Shown here piece by piece: positions 27,345 to 35,938 of a stretch of DNA of 64,000 nucleotides; within the stretch, counting starts at the first letter, position 1, and each line of letters starts with the position of its first letter. The translations under genes were made by a program, and so were the position numbers. This DNA comes from Mesorhizobium sp. WSM4311 (GTDB lineage Bacteria; Pseudomonadota; Alphaproteobacteria; Rhizobiales; Rhizobiaceae), in contig NZ_NSFV01000003.1 in the NCBI RefSeq assembly GCF_002295115.1, positions 62,001 to 126,000 on the forward strand, in the 5' to 3' direction. Under the pieces are notes generated by a model, which ran no database searches, was not told the DNA's origin, and saw only the letters and a list, made by a program, of their open reading frames with translations.

Positions 27345-27776
27345 TCAGGCGGTGGCGATGTAGGCCCTGATCTCATCCGCCTCGCGCTCGACATCCTCGA
27401 TGCGGCGCTTGACCACGTCGCCGATGGAGACGATGCCATCGAGCAGGCCGTCCTTTTCCACCGGCAGGTGGCGGAAACGGCCCCTGGTCATGATCTCCAT
27501 CACCTCGTTGACGGTGTGGTTCTCGTTGCAGATCTTCACCTTCGGCGTCATTGCCGAACGCACGGCGATATCGAGCGCGGCGGCACCTTCCTTGGCGAGA
27601 ACCCGCACGATGTCGCGCTCCGACAGGATGCCGACAATCTTGTGATCGCCATTGGTGATGACCAGCGCGCCGATCTTGTGTTCGGCCAGGATGCGGATGG
27701 CTTCGCTGAGCTTTTCGTTCGGCCCGAGCGTCAACACGTCGTGGCCCTTTTTTTCCAGAATTGCCTTGACCGTCAT
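27345..27776 (-). CDS. Two-CBS-domain protein
   Basis: 143 residues made of a tandem CBS pair. The first runs from TVKAILEKKGHDVLTLGP to GILSERDIVRVLA, the second from VRSAMTPKVKICNENHTVNEVMEIM to GIVSIGDVVKRRI. Such stand-alone pairs bind adenine nucleotides and sense energy state. The ATG at 27776 follows GAGGAGG; a longer frame adds 69 unlikely residues. It lies 88 bases downstream of the rhomboid gene, probably in one operon. Confidence 0.93.
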   Translation of the reverse strand: MTVKAILEKKGHDVLTLGPNEKLSEAIRILAEHKIGALVITNGDHKIVGILSERDIVRVLAKEGAAALDIAVRSAMTPKVKICNENHTVNEVMEIMTRGRFRHLPVEKDGLLDGIVSIGDVVKRRIEDVEREADEIRAYIATA

Positions 27777-27864
27777 GGCGTCCTCCTCTGCTTCGCCTGC
27801 CGGTTCCCTGCCCAGACCGGCTTTCACGTAAGAGTGAACATCGTGCGCCGTGATCGGCTGCATT

Positions 27865-28623
27865 TCAAGTGCGGGGGTCGGTGGTCTCCCATTCCGGCGG
27901 CTGCCGTCGCCGATCAAACCAGCGCAGGCCGAAAAAGCCGGCGACGAAGCCGCCAATATGAGCCTCCCAGGCGATCTGACCATCTACTCCAGGCGCAAAT
28001 CCGAGCAGGCCGGTGGCGAGGTTGATGATCATCCACACGGCAAGGAAGATCACGACACCGCGCGAACGCAAGACAAGCGCGATCGGCAGCACAGGGCCGG
28101 CGAAGGCCGCCTTGCCTGCAGAGCGGTCGGTGCGGAAACCGAAACGCGCCGCCGCACCCATCATGCCCGATATGGCGCCGGAGGCGCCGACCAGCGGTGC
28201 CTCGCCATAGGGGTGCATGGCCCAGAAGAGCGCCACGGCGGCCAGCCCGGTAATGGCGAAGAACAGAGCAAACCAGATCCCGCCGAGGCGATTGGCCAGC
28301 GGCGAACCAAAAGCGGCGAGCCAGACCATGTTGACGGCGATATGGGCAAAACCGCCGTGCATGAACGCATAGGTGAAGGGGCGCGTGAACAGAAACCAGT
28401 CGAAGCCGTATTGCCCGGTATAAAGGACGGGAATGAAGGCTCCATCGTAGAGCAGCGTCATCTGCTGCGCGTCGTTCAGCACATATTGCTGCAACAGGAA
28501 GACGGCCGCGCAAATGCCGATCACCGCCAGCACGATCGGCGGCAGGTTGAACACCGGTTCGCGCACAGGCGGCGGCAGGCCTTCGGCCGGCTCGGCCTCG
28601 GTTGGATTTTGCTGTTCGCTCAT
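27865..28623 (-). CDS. Rhomboid-family intramembrane serine protease
   Basis: 252 residues with about six membrane helices (first IVLAVIGICAAVFLLQQY). The catalytic Ser is in GASGAISGMMG. The His partner is in EAHIGGFVAGFFG of the last helix. The HxxxN-type motif is seen in FAHIAVNMVWL. It should cleave membrane proteins within the bilayer; substrates are unknown. The start at 28623 (MSEQQNPTEAE) has only a weak ribosome site, and 28635 is an alternative. It is followed by the CBS gene. Confidence 0.92.
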   Translation of the reverse strand: MSEQQNPTEAEPAEGLPPPVREPVFNLPPIVLAVIGICAAVFLLQQYVLNDAQQMTLLYDGAFIPVLYTGQYGFDWFLFTRPFTYAFMHGGFAHIAVNMVWLAAFGSPLANRLGGIWFALFFAITGLAAVALFWAMHPYGEAPLVGASGAISGMMGAAARFGFRTDRSAGKAAFAGPVLPIALVLRSRGVVIFLAVWMIINLATGLLGFAPGVDGQIAWEAHIGGFVAGFFGLRWFDRRRQPPEWETTDPRT

Positions 28624-29011
28624 CTGCAATCGCACTCGGTGCTGTTCGACCTGGCGAGCATCTAGATCACGGCCATTGGAACCGCAAACGGCGAATCGCC
28701 CCAGTGCGAATCAAAAAGAAGCCGTCCAAGGTTTCCCTTGAACGGCCGGTCGAGCCCCCTGCTCCCCTAAAACTCTTGACTGAAGTGCTGCCGATCGTCG
28801 CGAAACGACCGCTTCTGGAGTGGTTTGGGTGTGCCACAGGGCCTGCTCGGGGGCAACGTAAACCAGTTGTTAACCTTAACGTCCCCGACCCGTGAACAAG
28901 TGTTAACGACGCTGGCACGCTTCCTGCTCCGCAACGCATGTAGGTCATCGGAGGGCGCCCTTCTGTTCACCGATGGGACATCAGACGACAGAATGCGCGG
29001 AGCAGCATACC
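28624..29011. other. 388-base region between the rhomboid and PAS genes
   Basis: The two flanking genes diverge. A GCCGT-CAAGG / CCTTG-ACGGC hairpin (28721-28746) lies near the middle. Two GTTAAC sites (near 28869 and 28902) sit in an AT-richer stretch that probably holds the promoter of the PAS gene. No coding frame is convincing. Confidence 0.5.
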
Positions 29012-29644
29012 ATGAACCAAAACGGATCGATCACGCTGTTCCATTATTGGAACCGCCTGCGTGACGGACGCCCTGCTCCGAAGCGATCGGAAGTCGAGCC
29101 GGCCGATATCAAGTCGCTTTTGGCCGACACGTTCATCCTGGAAAGAGACACGCGCGGCCAACCGGTCTTCCGCCTCGCCGGCACCAGGCTCTGCGCCTGT
29201 TATGGCCGCGAACTCAAGGGGTTCTCCTTCCCGTCGCTGTGGCGCGAGAAGGATCAGCGTCTGGTCTCACGGCTGATTCACGGGGTTTTCGACCAGAAAT
29301 CCGTGGTGCTGATCAATTTCGAGGGCTTCAGCCGCAATGGCCGCTCCAACAAGTTCGAATTGCTTGCCTTGCCGCTCGACGGCGGCATCGAGAACCCGCG
29401 CTGCCTTGGCGTGATCAGTGCCGCGGAGAAGCCGTTCTGGCTGGGGGCCGACCCGATCACGGACGCAATGATCGATTCGATCCGTGTCATCGATCCGGAG
29501 AAAGAGATGCTCAACAACCGTCCGGCGATCGACGTTCCCTCGCTTGTTCCAGCCGAACTCGAGGCGCCCGATACGATCTCGGCGCTTGGCCGGGCGCGCC
29601 GCATCCGCCATCTCGTCGTCTTCGACGGTGGACGCGACGAATAG
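29012..29644 (+). CDS. PAS-domain (PAS_5-like) protein
   Basis: 210 residues. The layout FHYWNRLRDGRPAPKRSEVEP, then FILERDTRGQPVFRLAGTRL, CACYGRELKG and ELLALPLDGG fits the PAS_5-type family common in rhizobia. These proteins have no output domain and are thought to be sensory or regulatory. The start at 29012 (MNQNGSITLFHYW) follows GGAGCAG; an upstream ATG at 28973 would add 13 residues. It is followed by a dual PilZ protein on the same strand, 119 bases away. Confidence 0.82.
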   Translation: MNQNGSITLFHYWNRLRDGRPAPKRSEVEPADIKSLLADTFILERDTRGQPVFRLAGTRLCACYGRELKGFSFPSLWREKDQRLVSRLIHGVFDQKSVVLINFEGFSRNGRSNKFELLALPLDGGIENPRCLGVISAAEKPFWLGADPITDAMIDSIRVIDPEKEMLNNRPAIDVPSLVPAELEAPDTISALGRARRIRHLVVFDGGRDE

Positions 29645-29763
29645 TTGATGATCGTACGGTCTCGCAGGCTCGTTTTTCCCCTTTGTTAACCCGCTTTGTT
29701 GTACTTCTGTGATGAAGTTCCTCGCATTGACGCGCGGGAATGCCAAACGGGGTCTAGGCAGTC

Positions 29764-30381
29764 ATGAGGTCAGCGGCGGTCGACTACGCACCGTCCCAAG
29801 CTGAAAGGCGTAACTTCCAGCGCGTCCGGGTCAAGATATACGGGCGATTCATGCTGGAAGACCGCACCGAGCACCCTTGCCAGGTTGTCGACATGTCGCC
29901 TGGCAATGTCGCGTTCCGCACCGATCGCATCGGCATGCCCGGCGAAAAGGTGATCGCCTATATCGACCATATCGGCCGCATCGAAGGCGTCGTCACGCGC
30001 ACGCTGCAGGATGGCTTCGCCATGACGGTGATTGCGTCCGACCGCAAGAAGGACAAGCTGGCGGCGCAACTGACCTGGCTCGCCAACAAGCACGAACTCG
30101 ACCTGCCGGAAGACCGCCGCCACGAGCGCGTCGCGCCGCGCAACCCGACCAGCGTGCTGCAGCTCACCGACGGCCGCCAATACCAGTGCCGGATCATCGA
30201 CCTGTCGCTGTCGGGCGCCGCGATCGAGATCGACGTCAAGCCGGCGATCGGTGTCCAGGTCATGCTCGGCACCATGCGCGGCCAGATCGTTCGTCATTTC
30301 GAGGATGGCGTCGCCATCGAATTCGCCGTCATCCAGCGCCCCGAGACGCTCGATTCCGAATTCAACACGCCACGCGCCTGA
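29764..30381 (+). CDS. Tandem PilZ-domain protein
   Basis: 205 residues with two PilZ domains, which bind cyclic di-GMP. The second domain (about residues 115-200) has the full signature: RRHERVAPR and then DLSLSG. The first (about residues 15-100) has RRNFQRVRV and DMSPGN, in which the final Gly of the DxSxxG motif is displaced, so ligand binding there is doubtful. It is cytoplasmic with no membrane segment. It lies between a PAS protein and a LapG-like peptidase gene and is closed by a strong terminator, so it is its own transcription unit or the end of one. Confidence 0.92.
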   Translation: MRSAAVDYAPSQAERRNFQRVRVKIYGRFMLEDRTEHPCQVVDMSPGNVAFRTDRIGMPGEKVIAYIDHIGRIEGVVTRTLQDGFAMTVIASDRKKDKLAAQLTWLANKHELDLPEDRRHERVAPRNPTSVLQLTDGRQYQCRIIDLSLSGAAIEIDVKPAIGVQVMLGTMRGQIVRHFEDGVAIEFAVIQRPETLDSEFNTPRA

Positions 30382-30406
30382 CCGGATCAAACGGACGCCG
30401 CAAGCT

Positions 30407-30434
30407 AACCGGCCCTGCGTGGCCGGTTTTTTTT
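30407..30434 (+). terminator. Terminator after the tandem PilZ gene
   Basis: AACCGGCC, a 6-base loop and GGCCGGTT followed by eight T residues make a textbook intrinsic terminator, 26 bases past the stop. Confidence 0.93.
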
Positions 30435-30638
30435 CCGGCCGGCGGCGATTTGTCCCTTCGCGAGTGGCCGGGCTGGCTTCCAGCAGGCAGGCTGCCTTTC
30501 GGGGCATGCGCTCCGATGCCGCCCGGGCAATCCAAACAATTCAATACTCAAATGATTCAAATTTTATGTTTATTCTATTGGCGTTTTACTTAAAGTCTGC
30601 TTCGCGCTTTTGCGTCAAATAAATCCAGCCGTGGCAAT

Positions 30639-30659
30639 GTCTCCTTCGAACGGGGAGAC
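30639..30659 (+). promoter_or_regulatory. Hairpin sequestering the ribosome site of the peptidase gene
   Basis: GTCTCC (30639-30644) pairs perfectly with GGAGAC (30654-30659). The right arm is part of GGGGAGAC, the only good ribosome-binding sequence before the ATG at 30666. The stem would hide it, which suggests translational control, for example by temperature or a helper factor. The region before it (30535-30620) is unusually AT-rich and probably holds the promoter. Confidence 0.45.
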
Positions 30660-30665
30660 TAGAAA

Positions 30666-31274
30666 ATGAAAATAACGAGGGGCAAGCTGTTGCTTATGGC
30701 AATGGCGATGCAGCTTTCCGCTTGGGGATCAGCATATGCCGCGGGACCGGCCTATATGCACACTGGCGGCCGTACCACACAGCCTGTTGGCCACTATGAA
30801 TTCTGCCAGCGCATCCCTGGCGAATGCAACGAGAAGACGCCCAAGGGCGCGCCGGTCGACCTGAGCCGCAAGCTCTGGGCGACGATCGTCAGCATCAACA
30901 ATTCGGTCAACACCCGCATCAAGCCGCGCACCGACATGGAAAACGACGGTGTCGAGGAGTACTGGGCCTATCCCGACAATGGCTATGGCGATTGCGAGGA
31001 CTATGCGCTGGAGAAGCGCCGCGAACTGATGGACGCGGGCGTGCCGGCAGGCGATCTTCTGATGACGGTCGCGCGCCAGCCCAATGGCGACGGCCACGCC
31101 GTGCTGACCGTGCGCACCAGCCTCGGCGAGTTCATCCTCGACAATCTGGAAACCAAGGTGCTGTCCTGGACGGACACCGACTACACCTATCTCAAACGTC
31201 AATCGGCGGAGAATTCCGGCGTTTGGGTGACGATCAATGACGGCCGCTCCGACGCGGTCGCCAGCGTCCGCTAG
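30666..31274 (+). CDS. Periplasmic transglutaminase-like cysteine peptidase (LapG-related)
   Basis: 202 residues. It has a signal peptide (core LLLMAMAMQLSAWGSAYA-A). The bacterial transglutaminase-like Cys peptidase triad is visible: Cys in YGDCEDYALEKR, His in GDGHAVLTVR and Asp in FILDNLETK. The mature N-terminus has two more Cys (HYEFCQRIPGECN). In pseudomonads LapG cleaves a surface adhesin under cyclic di-GMP control through LapD. Here a PilZ gene lies upstream but no LapD homologue is seen, so a biofilm role is inference. A perfect GC stem lies beyond the stop. Confidence 0.9.
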   Translation: MKITRGKLLLMAMAMQLSAWGSAYAAGPAYMHTGGRTTQPVGHYEFCQRIPGECNEKTPKGAPVDLSRKLWATIVSINNSVNTRIKPRTDMENDGVEEYWAYPDNGYGDCEDYALEKRRELMDAGVPAGDLLMTVARQPNGDGHAVLTVRTSLGEFILDNLETKVLSWTDTDYTYLKRQSAENSGVWVTINDGRSDAVASVR

Positions 31275-31333
31275 GACGTAACGAGAAACCCGGTCGAGTC
31301 CCCACCCTCCCCGTCCCCAACGACCGGGTCAAA

Positions 31334-31362
31334 GGAGCCGGCCCCGTCCCCGGGCCGGCTCC
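31334..31362 (+). terminator. Strong hairpin after the peptidase gene
   Basis: GGAGCCGGCCC, a 7-base loop and GGGCCGGCTCC form a perfect 11-bp stem 60 bases after the stop. It has no T-run, so it may be a weak terminator or a 3' mRNA-protecting structure. Confidence 0.55.
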
Positions 31363-31489
31363 GCCATTTCTGGCGATGCTCGAAACCCAATCAGGGTTGG
31401 GTAGGCGCATCCGACTATCCAGAGCCTCCTTTCCATGGACGGCGGATCGCGGCATCATAGGCTGTTGGTTCGTCCTCTGGATCACGGCG

Positions 31490-32047
31490 ATGTTGGAAAT
31501 CCCGGAAGATCGATGCGAGCGCCATCGCCTGTTCAAGGCGATCGACGATGCCTTCAAGGCCGGCGACTTCGATGGCCTTGGCAAAGCCCTGGGCGGTTCG
31601 CCCCGTTGGTTCGACGAACGTATGCCGTTCGAACTCGGCCTCGGACATCCTTTGGAATACGCGATCTATTGGAGCCCGGTCGGCTTCATCTCGACATTGC
31701 TGGATGCAGGCTCGGATCCGAATTACGGGGATCACGGCGGGTTTCCGGCAATCATTGCCGCGCTGTCCACCGACCGGGCCGACCGACCGGAAATCATCCA
31801 GATGTTGATCGAGGCTGGTGCCGATCCCAATATGCGGGGCGTGAACGACTGGACGCCGCTACACTATTCGGTGGCCGTTCGTAGCGCCGAGGCGATCCGC
31901 CTGCTTTTGGCGGCTGGCGCCGACCCTACTCTTGCAACCCGCATCGATGACTATGCGACAGCCATCGAGGAAGCGGACATTGCCGGTTTTGAAGCCGGTG
32001 CTTCATTGCTGCGTGATGCCATGGCAGGGCGCGGCTCTAATAGATAA
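31490..32047 (+). CDS. Ankyrin-repeat protein
   Basis: 185 residues. The C-terminal half has at least three ankyrin-like units: SPVGFISTLLDAGSDPNYG, RPEIIQMLIEAGADPNMRG with DWTPLHYSVAV, and SAEAIRLLLAAGADP. The N-terminal part (LFKAIDDAFKAGDFDGLGKAL) looks like a divergent repeat. There is no signal peptide or catalytic domain, so it is probably a cytoplasmic protein-binding adaptor. The start at 31490 (MLEIPEDRC) has a weak GGATC ribosome site; an in-frame upstream start at 31376 would add 38 residues of poor quality. Confidence 0.82.
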   Translation: MLEIPEDRCERHRLFKAIDDAFKAGDFDGLGKALGGSPRWFDERMPFELGLGHPLEYAIYWSPVGFISTLLDAGSDPNYGDHGGFPAIIAALSTDRADRPEIIQMLIEAGADPNMRGVNDWTPLHYSVAVRSAEAIRLLLAAGADPTLATRIDDYATAIEEADIAGFEAGASLLRDAMAGRGSNR

Positions 32048-32099
32048 TAGCCCGGTCCGGGACGCACCCCGTGGCGATACGGATCGGCCGAAACTGGCG

Positions 32100-32627
32100 T
32101 CAGACCTTCTTCAGCCCTGCCTTGAAGCGCTTGCCATTGGCGACGTAGTGCGCGGCCGAGCCGCGCAGCCTGGCGACGGCTGCGTCGTCCAGCACCTTGA
32201 TCGCCTTGGCCGGTGAGCCGACGATCAGCGAATTGTCCGGAAATTCCTTGCCTTCGGTGACCAGCGCGCCGGCGCCGACCAGCGAATTCTTGCCGATCCT
32301 GGCGCCGTTCAGCACGATGGCGCCCATGCCGATCAGGCTGTTGTCGCCGATCGTGCAGCCATGCAGCATGGCCCGGTGGCCAATCGTGCAGCCCTCGCCG
32401 ATGGTCAGCGGAAAGCCCGGATCCGTATGCATGACCGTGTGTTCCTGCACATTGGTGTCGGCGCCGATAATGATCGGCTCATTGTCTCCGCGAATGACGA
32501 CGCCGAACCAGAAACCGGCATTGCGGCCAACGCGCACGTCGCCGATCAGCGTCGCATCGGGCGCGATCCAGTTTGAACCCGCGTCGTCGAAGCTGGGCTG
32601 CGTTCCGTCGATCGCATAAAGCGGCAT
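32100..32627 (-). CDS. Gamma carbonic anhydrase-family hexapeptide protein
   Basis: 175 residues of left-handed beta-helix repeats (for example IAPDATLIGDVRVGRN, NSLIGMGAIVLNGARIG). Zinc His ligands match the gamma-class pattern: NVQEHTVMH and GHRAMLHGC. Members of the YrdA/PaaY type may hydrate CO2 or act as CoA-thioesterase-like proteins; activity varies. It is a trimeric cytoplasmic protein by family knowledge. It precedes a small membrane protein gene on the same strand, which lies upstream with a 19-base gap. Confidence 0.9.
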   Translation of the reverse strand: MPLYAIDGTQPSFDDAGSNWIAPDATLIGDVRVGRNAGFWFGVVIRGDNEPIIIGADTNVQEHTVMHTDPGFPLTIGEGCTIGHRAMLHGCTIGDNSLIGMGAIVLNGARIGKNSLVGAGALVTEGKEFPDNSLIVGSPAKAIKVLDDAAVARLRGSAAHYVANGKRFKAGLKKV

Positions 32628-32646
32628 TGTCGGCCTCCGAATCGTC

Positions 32647-32982
32647 TCAGATGCCGGACCCTAAGAGACGGATCGTCCATGAGGCAATGGCAAGCACGAC
32701 GATGCCCAGCGCCAGCGACCAGGCAATCGCCGTGCAACCGCATGACAAGAGCGCCATCGTCGAAATGCGCTTCTCGCGGCGGGCATCGAGGGCATCATTG
32801 ACCAGCATGAACGGCCCGGCACCAGCGGTGGCCGCCAGCGAGCGCAGCACATGCGCGGTGGATACATAGGGCTCGGCGAAGGCGACCTTGCGGCCCGACA
32901 ACAATTCCATCGTCGAGCCCGTCAGCCCGCACGCTGTCAGCCCGACGACAAAAGCAAACAGGAAGAGTTCCATCTGAGCCAT
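32647..32982 (-). CDS. Small membrane protein, unknown function
   Basis: 111 residues. The ATG at 32982 has GGAGGGTTAAG before it. Hydrophobic stretches LFLFAFVVGLTACGLTG near the N-terminus and CTAIAWSLALGIVVLAIASW near the C-terminus are likely membrane helices. A middle segment (SLAATAGAGPFMLVNDAL) may be a third. I recognise no catalytic motif. It appears to be co-transcribed with the carbonic anhydrase-like gene and is divergent from a second envelope protein gene. Confidence 0.8.
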   Translation of the reverse strand: MAQMELFLFAFVVGLTACGLTGSTMELLSGRKVAFAEPYVSTAHVLRSLAATAGAGPFMLVNDALDARREKRISTMALLSCGCTAIAWSLALGIVVLAIASWTIRLLGSGI

Positions 32983-33099
32983 CTTAACCCTCCATTTACC
33001 ATGAAATCGCACAGTCGTTTCAGGAAGGTTGCAAGAGCCGTGCCGCGCGATGTGTGCCGCCGGGGGACACCGGAAATGGCGGTTGGGATGAGGACCGAG

Positions 33100-33831
33100 A
33101 TGAAGCAGGCAGCGATCGCCGACGGCCCTGAACTCACCGTGGTCGATTCCACGCTGATGAAGCGGGTGTTCTATGCCTTCGCGGCACTTGCCTTGCTGTC
33201 GGTCGCTATCAGCCTTGGCGGCAAATGGTTCGGCCATAGCATCGCCATGGCCGGATATACCGACGACACGACGGTGCGCCGGGTGGTGATCGGCAACAAT
33301 GTGATTTCCGTGCCGGCCAATTTCATCCGTTTCGACCAGGCCCGGCGCGACGGCATCGCTTCGCGTCTCGACCTTTATCTGCGCTATCCCCAGATGGACG
33401 GGTATAGCGAGGCGGCCTGCGACGATTTCAATCACTCGGAAGCCAACAGGAAGATCATCTTCCTGTCCTTCGAACAGCAGATGATGTCGCGCGACATGAG
33501 CGGCCGGTTCACGCCGATCTACAGCGCGCTGATCGTCCAGCCCGGCATTCCGGGACCAGGCGGCACGACGGTCTACGGTTTCAATGAGAAATCAGGCTAC
33601 CTGAACGAGGTGCTGGTGGTCGGCAAGCGCGGGGGAAAGGACCTTTTCGTGGCCCGCTGCCTGAGCGGGCCGACTGCCGGTCAATCGCTGGCGCCGTGCG
33701 AACGCGACATCCATGTCGGCGACGATCTCAGCCTCACCTACCGTTTTCCCAAGGAATTCCTTGGCGACTGGCAGGCACTCGACGCGGCAATGACCGCTGA
33801 GGCCGGGCGAATGCTGAAGAGCGGACATTGA
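33100..33831 (+). CDS. Membrane-anchored protein of unknown function
   Basis: About 243 residues. One membrane segment near the N-terminus (FYAFAALALLSVAISLGGKW) is followed by a periplasmic-looking domain with two or three Cys (AACDDF, VARCLSG, APCERD). Recognisable runs are VIGNNVISVPANFIRFDQAR and SRLDLYLRYPQMDGYSE. I cannot name a family. Starts are ambiguous: 33100 has GAGGACCGAG before it, while ATGs at 33001, 33076 and 33088 are in frame. The gene is divergent from the small membrane protein gene. Confidence 0.75.
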   Translation: MKQAAIADGPELTVVDSTLMKRVFYAFAALALLSVAISLGGKWFGHSIAMAGYTDDTTVRRVVIGNNVISVPANFIRFDQARRDGIASRLDLYLRYPQMDGYSEAACDDFNHSEANRKIIFLSFEQQMMSRDMSGRFTPIYSALIVQPGIPGPGGTTVYGFNEKSGYLNEVLVVGKRGGKDLFVARCLSGPTAGQSLAPCERDIHVGDDLSLTYRFPKEFLGDWQALDAAMTAEAGRMLKSGH

Positions 33832-33879
33832 GAGACAGTCGCAGGCCGCGCCTCGCGCGGCCTGCCATTTGATACGGGA

Positions 33880-34083
33880 TCAGCCCAGATCGATGTCGAG
33901 GATCGCCATCGAGAAATTGTAGTCGCCGTCGTCCTCATCCTTGAAGACGATGCCGAGGAACTCGTCACCGACATAGACTTCGGCGGAATCTTCCTTGCGC
34001 GGCCGTGCCTTGACCTCAAGCTTGGGGTTCTGGAAGACGCGCTTGAAATAGGCGTCCAGCTTTCTGATTTCGTCCGGCTTCAA
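33880..34083 (-). CDS. DUF3126 protein
   Basis: 67 residues, normal for this alphaproteobacterial family. It starts at a TTG (34083) giving the family-like KPDEIRKLDAYFKRVF, with GGAGAAG 6 bases upstream. A longer frame without that start would add 32 unrelated residues. The C-terminal half VYVGDEFLGIVFKDEDDGDYNFSM is characteristic. The function is unknown. It lies downstream of cysE on the same strand, an arrangement I know from other rhizobia. Confidence 0.88.
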   Translation of the reverse strand: MKPDEIRKLDAYFKRVFQNPKLEVKARPRKEDSAEVYVGDEFLGIVFKDEDDGDYNFSMAILDIDLG

Positions 34084-34236
34084 CAGTCTTCTCCGATCAT
34101 CGGGCTTGCTGGTTTGAAGGGCGCTTCTGGCACGTCGACAATGGCGATGTAAAGGCAAGCCGGCCGTATTGCACCGCAAGCGGCAGCGCCGCCGGACAAA
34201 ATCGCAATCGCGCCGGACGGCGCGCCGGCGCAGAAA

Positions 34237-35085
34237 TCAGATATCGAAGCTGATCACCTGGTCCATCGACTGCGACGGCAGGAGCTGGTCCATCTGGCGC
34301 GAAGGCTGGTCGCAGCCGGTCTCGCCGACCACGCGGGCCGGCACACCGGCAACCGTCTTGTTGTGCGGCACGGGTGACAGCACCACCGACCCGGCGGCGA
34401 CCTTGGAGCAATGGCCGATCTCGATATTGCCGAGAATCTTGGCGCCGGCGCCGATCAGCACGCCGCGGCGGATCTTGGGATGGCGGTCGCCGCCGGCCTT
34501 GCCGGTGCCGCCCAGCGTCACGCCGTGCAGGATCGACACATCGTCCTCGATGACCGCGGTCTCGCCGACGACGAGGCCGGTGGCGTGATCGATGAAGATG
34601 CCCTTGCCTATGCGCGCGGCCGGGTTGATATCGGTCTGGAAGACCGAGGACGAGCGGCTCTGCAGATAGAGCGCGAAATCCTTGCGGCCCTGGGTCCACA
34701 GCCAATGCGCCAGCCTATGGGTCTGAATGGCGTGAAAGCCCTTGAAATAGAGCACAGGCATGATGAAACGGTCGCAAGCCGGGTCGCGGTCGTAATAGGC
34801 CTGGATGTCGACACGCACGGTCGTCGGCCATTCCTTGTCGTCGGCCAGCATGGTCTTGAAGGTCTGGCGGATCAGGTCGGAGCCGATATCCTGGTGGGCA
34901 AGCCGCTCGGCGATCCGGTGGATGACGGCCTCTTCCAGGCTCTCCTGGTTGAGGATCGTCGAATAGAGAAACGCGGCAAGCAGGGGGTCGCGGTTGACGG
35001 CGTCCATCGCTTCGTCGCGGATCGAACGCCAGATCGGATCGACCGGCTGCAACGCGCTATGGCGGGAAATGCTGATGCTGTTCAT
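34237..35085 (-). CDS. cysE: Serine O-acetyltransferase
   Basis: 282 residues. It makes O-acetylserine, the carbon acceptor for sulfide in cysteine synthesis. The N-terminal helical domain begins DPIWRSIRDEAMDAVNRDP. The hexapeptide left-handed helix holds the catalytic pair in DPACDRFIMP and FIDHATGLVVGE, then ILHGVTLGGTGK and the DRHPKIRRGVLIGAGAKIL run. The start at 35085 (MNSISISRHSALQP) is preferred; longer frames extend into divergent promoter sequence. It is followed by DUF3126. Confidence 0.95.
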   Translation of the reverse strand: MNSISISRHSALQPVDPIWRSIRDEAMDAVNRDPLLAAFLYSTILNQESLEEAVIHRIAERLAHQDIGSDLIRQTFKTMLADDKEWPTTVRVDIQAYYDRDPACDRFIMPVLYFKGFHAIQTHRLAHWLWTQGRKDFALYLQSRSSSVFQTDINPAARIGKGIFIDHATGLVVGETAVIEDDVSILHGVTLGGTGKAGGDRHPKIRRGVLIGAGAKILGNIEIGHCSKVAAGSVVLSPVPHNKTVAGVPARVVGETGCDQPSRQMDQLLPSQSMDQVISFDI

Positions 35086-35323
35086 CGACGTCGCGTCCTG
35101 CTGGCTTGCCTGTTGTCCGGCGGCACATATAAGCCAGATCATAGCATGATTGAACTCAATTTTCCTTAGTGCTGTGTCAAATGGATTTGGTTCGCAGGAA
35201 TTCAAGCGGCCATGGAAAACGAACCCTTGATCGCTGAGTCGCCGGAAAGCTGCCTTTCGCGCCCAGCGGCCGGGACGATCCGAGTGACTGGCTCGAAGAG
35301 GCTGAGATCGATTAACTGGACGG

Positions 35324-35938
35324 ATGACCAACATGGAAGACCAGCCCTTGATCGACGAACCGCTGAAACGGGAACTCGCGGCGCTCTACCTGGCCGAAAG
35401 CCGTCACTATCACAACCTTGCCCATATCGAGGCGATGCTGGCGCTGGCCGGCGATTACCGAGCGCTGCTCAGCGATCCGGAAGCCGTCGAAGCGGCGATC
35501 TGGTTCCACGACGCCATCTATGACAGCAAGGCCAAGGACAATGAGGCCAGAAGTGCGGCGCTTGCCGCGCAAAGGCTCGCGAGCCGAACCGACCCGGAGC
35601 GCCTGGACCGCATCGGCGCGATGATCCTCGCCACCGCCACGCACCAGTTGCCCGGGTTCGATGACGACGCGGCCACACGCGACGCCAGCCTCTTCCTCGA
35701 CATGGATCTGTCGATCCTGGGCGCCGCGCCGGATGCGTTCGACGCCTATGAACGCGCGGTCCGCCGCGAATATGGCTGGGTGGAGGAGCCGGTGTGGCGT
35801 ACCGGGCGGGGAGCCGTGCTGAAGGATTTCCTTGCCCGCGCGCACATTTTCCTCACCGAGGAATTTCGCCAGCGATTCGAGCCGCAGGCCAGGCTGAACA
35901 TGGCGCGCTCGCTGGAGGCCTTGCAAAGGACCTCGTGA
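35324..35938 (+). CDS. HD-type predicted metal-dependent phosphohydrolase
   Basis: 204 residues. HD-domain marks: RHYHNLAHIEAML, the metal motif WFHDAIYDSKAKDNEA and a later Asp in FLDMDLSILG. It belongs to the COG4339-like group, whose substrates are unknown (nucleotides or similar phosphoesters). The start is 35324 (MTNMED) or 35333. A short stretch at 35212-35248 resembles the beginning of this gene and may be a decayed duplicate. It is divergent from cysE. Confidence 0.88.
   Translation: MTNMEDQPLIDEPLKRELAALYLAESRHYHNLAHIEAMLALAGDYRALLSDPEAVEAAIWFHDAIYDSKAKDNEARSAALAAQRLASRTDPERLDRIGAMILATATHQLPGFDDDAATRDASLFLDMDLSILGAAPDAFDAYERAVRREYGWVEEPVWRTGRGAVLKDFLARAHIFLTEEFRQRFEPQARLNMARSLEALQRTS

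Noticed and set aside
28860..28910. CtrA-binding sites suggested by TTAA/GTTAAC motifs
   Set aside because: The spacing between half-sites is not the TTAA-N7-TTAA required.
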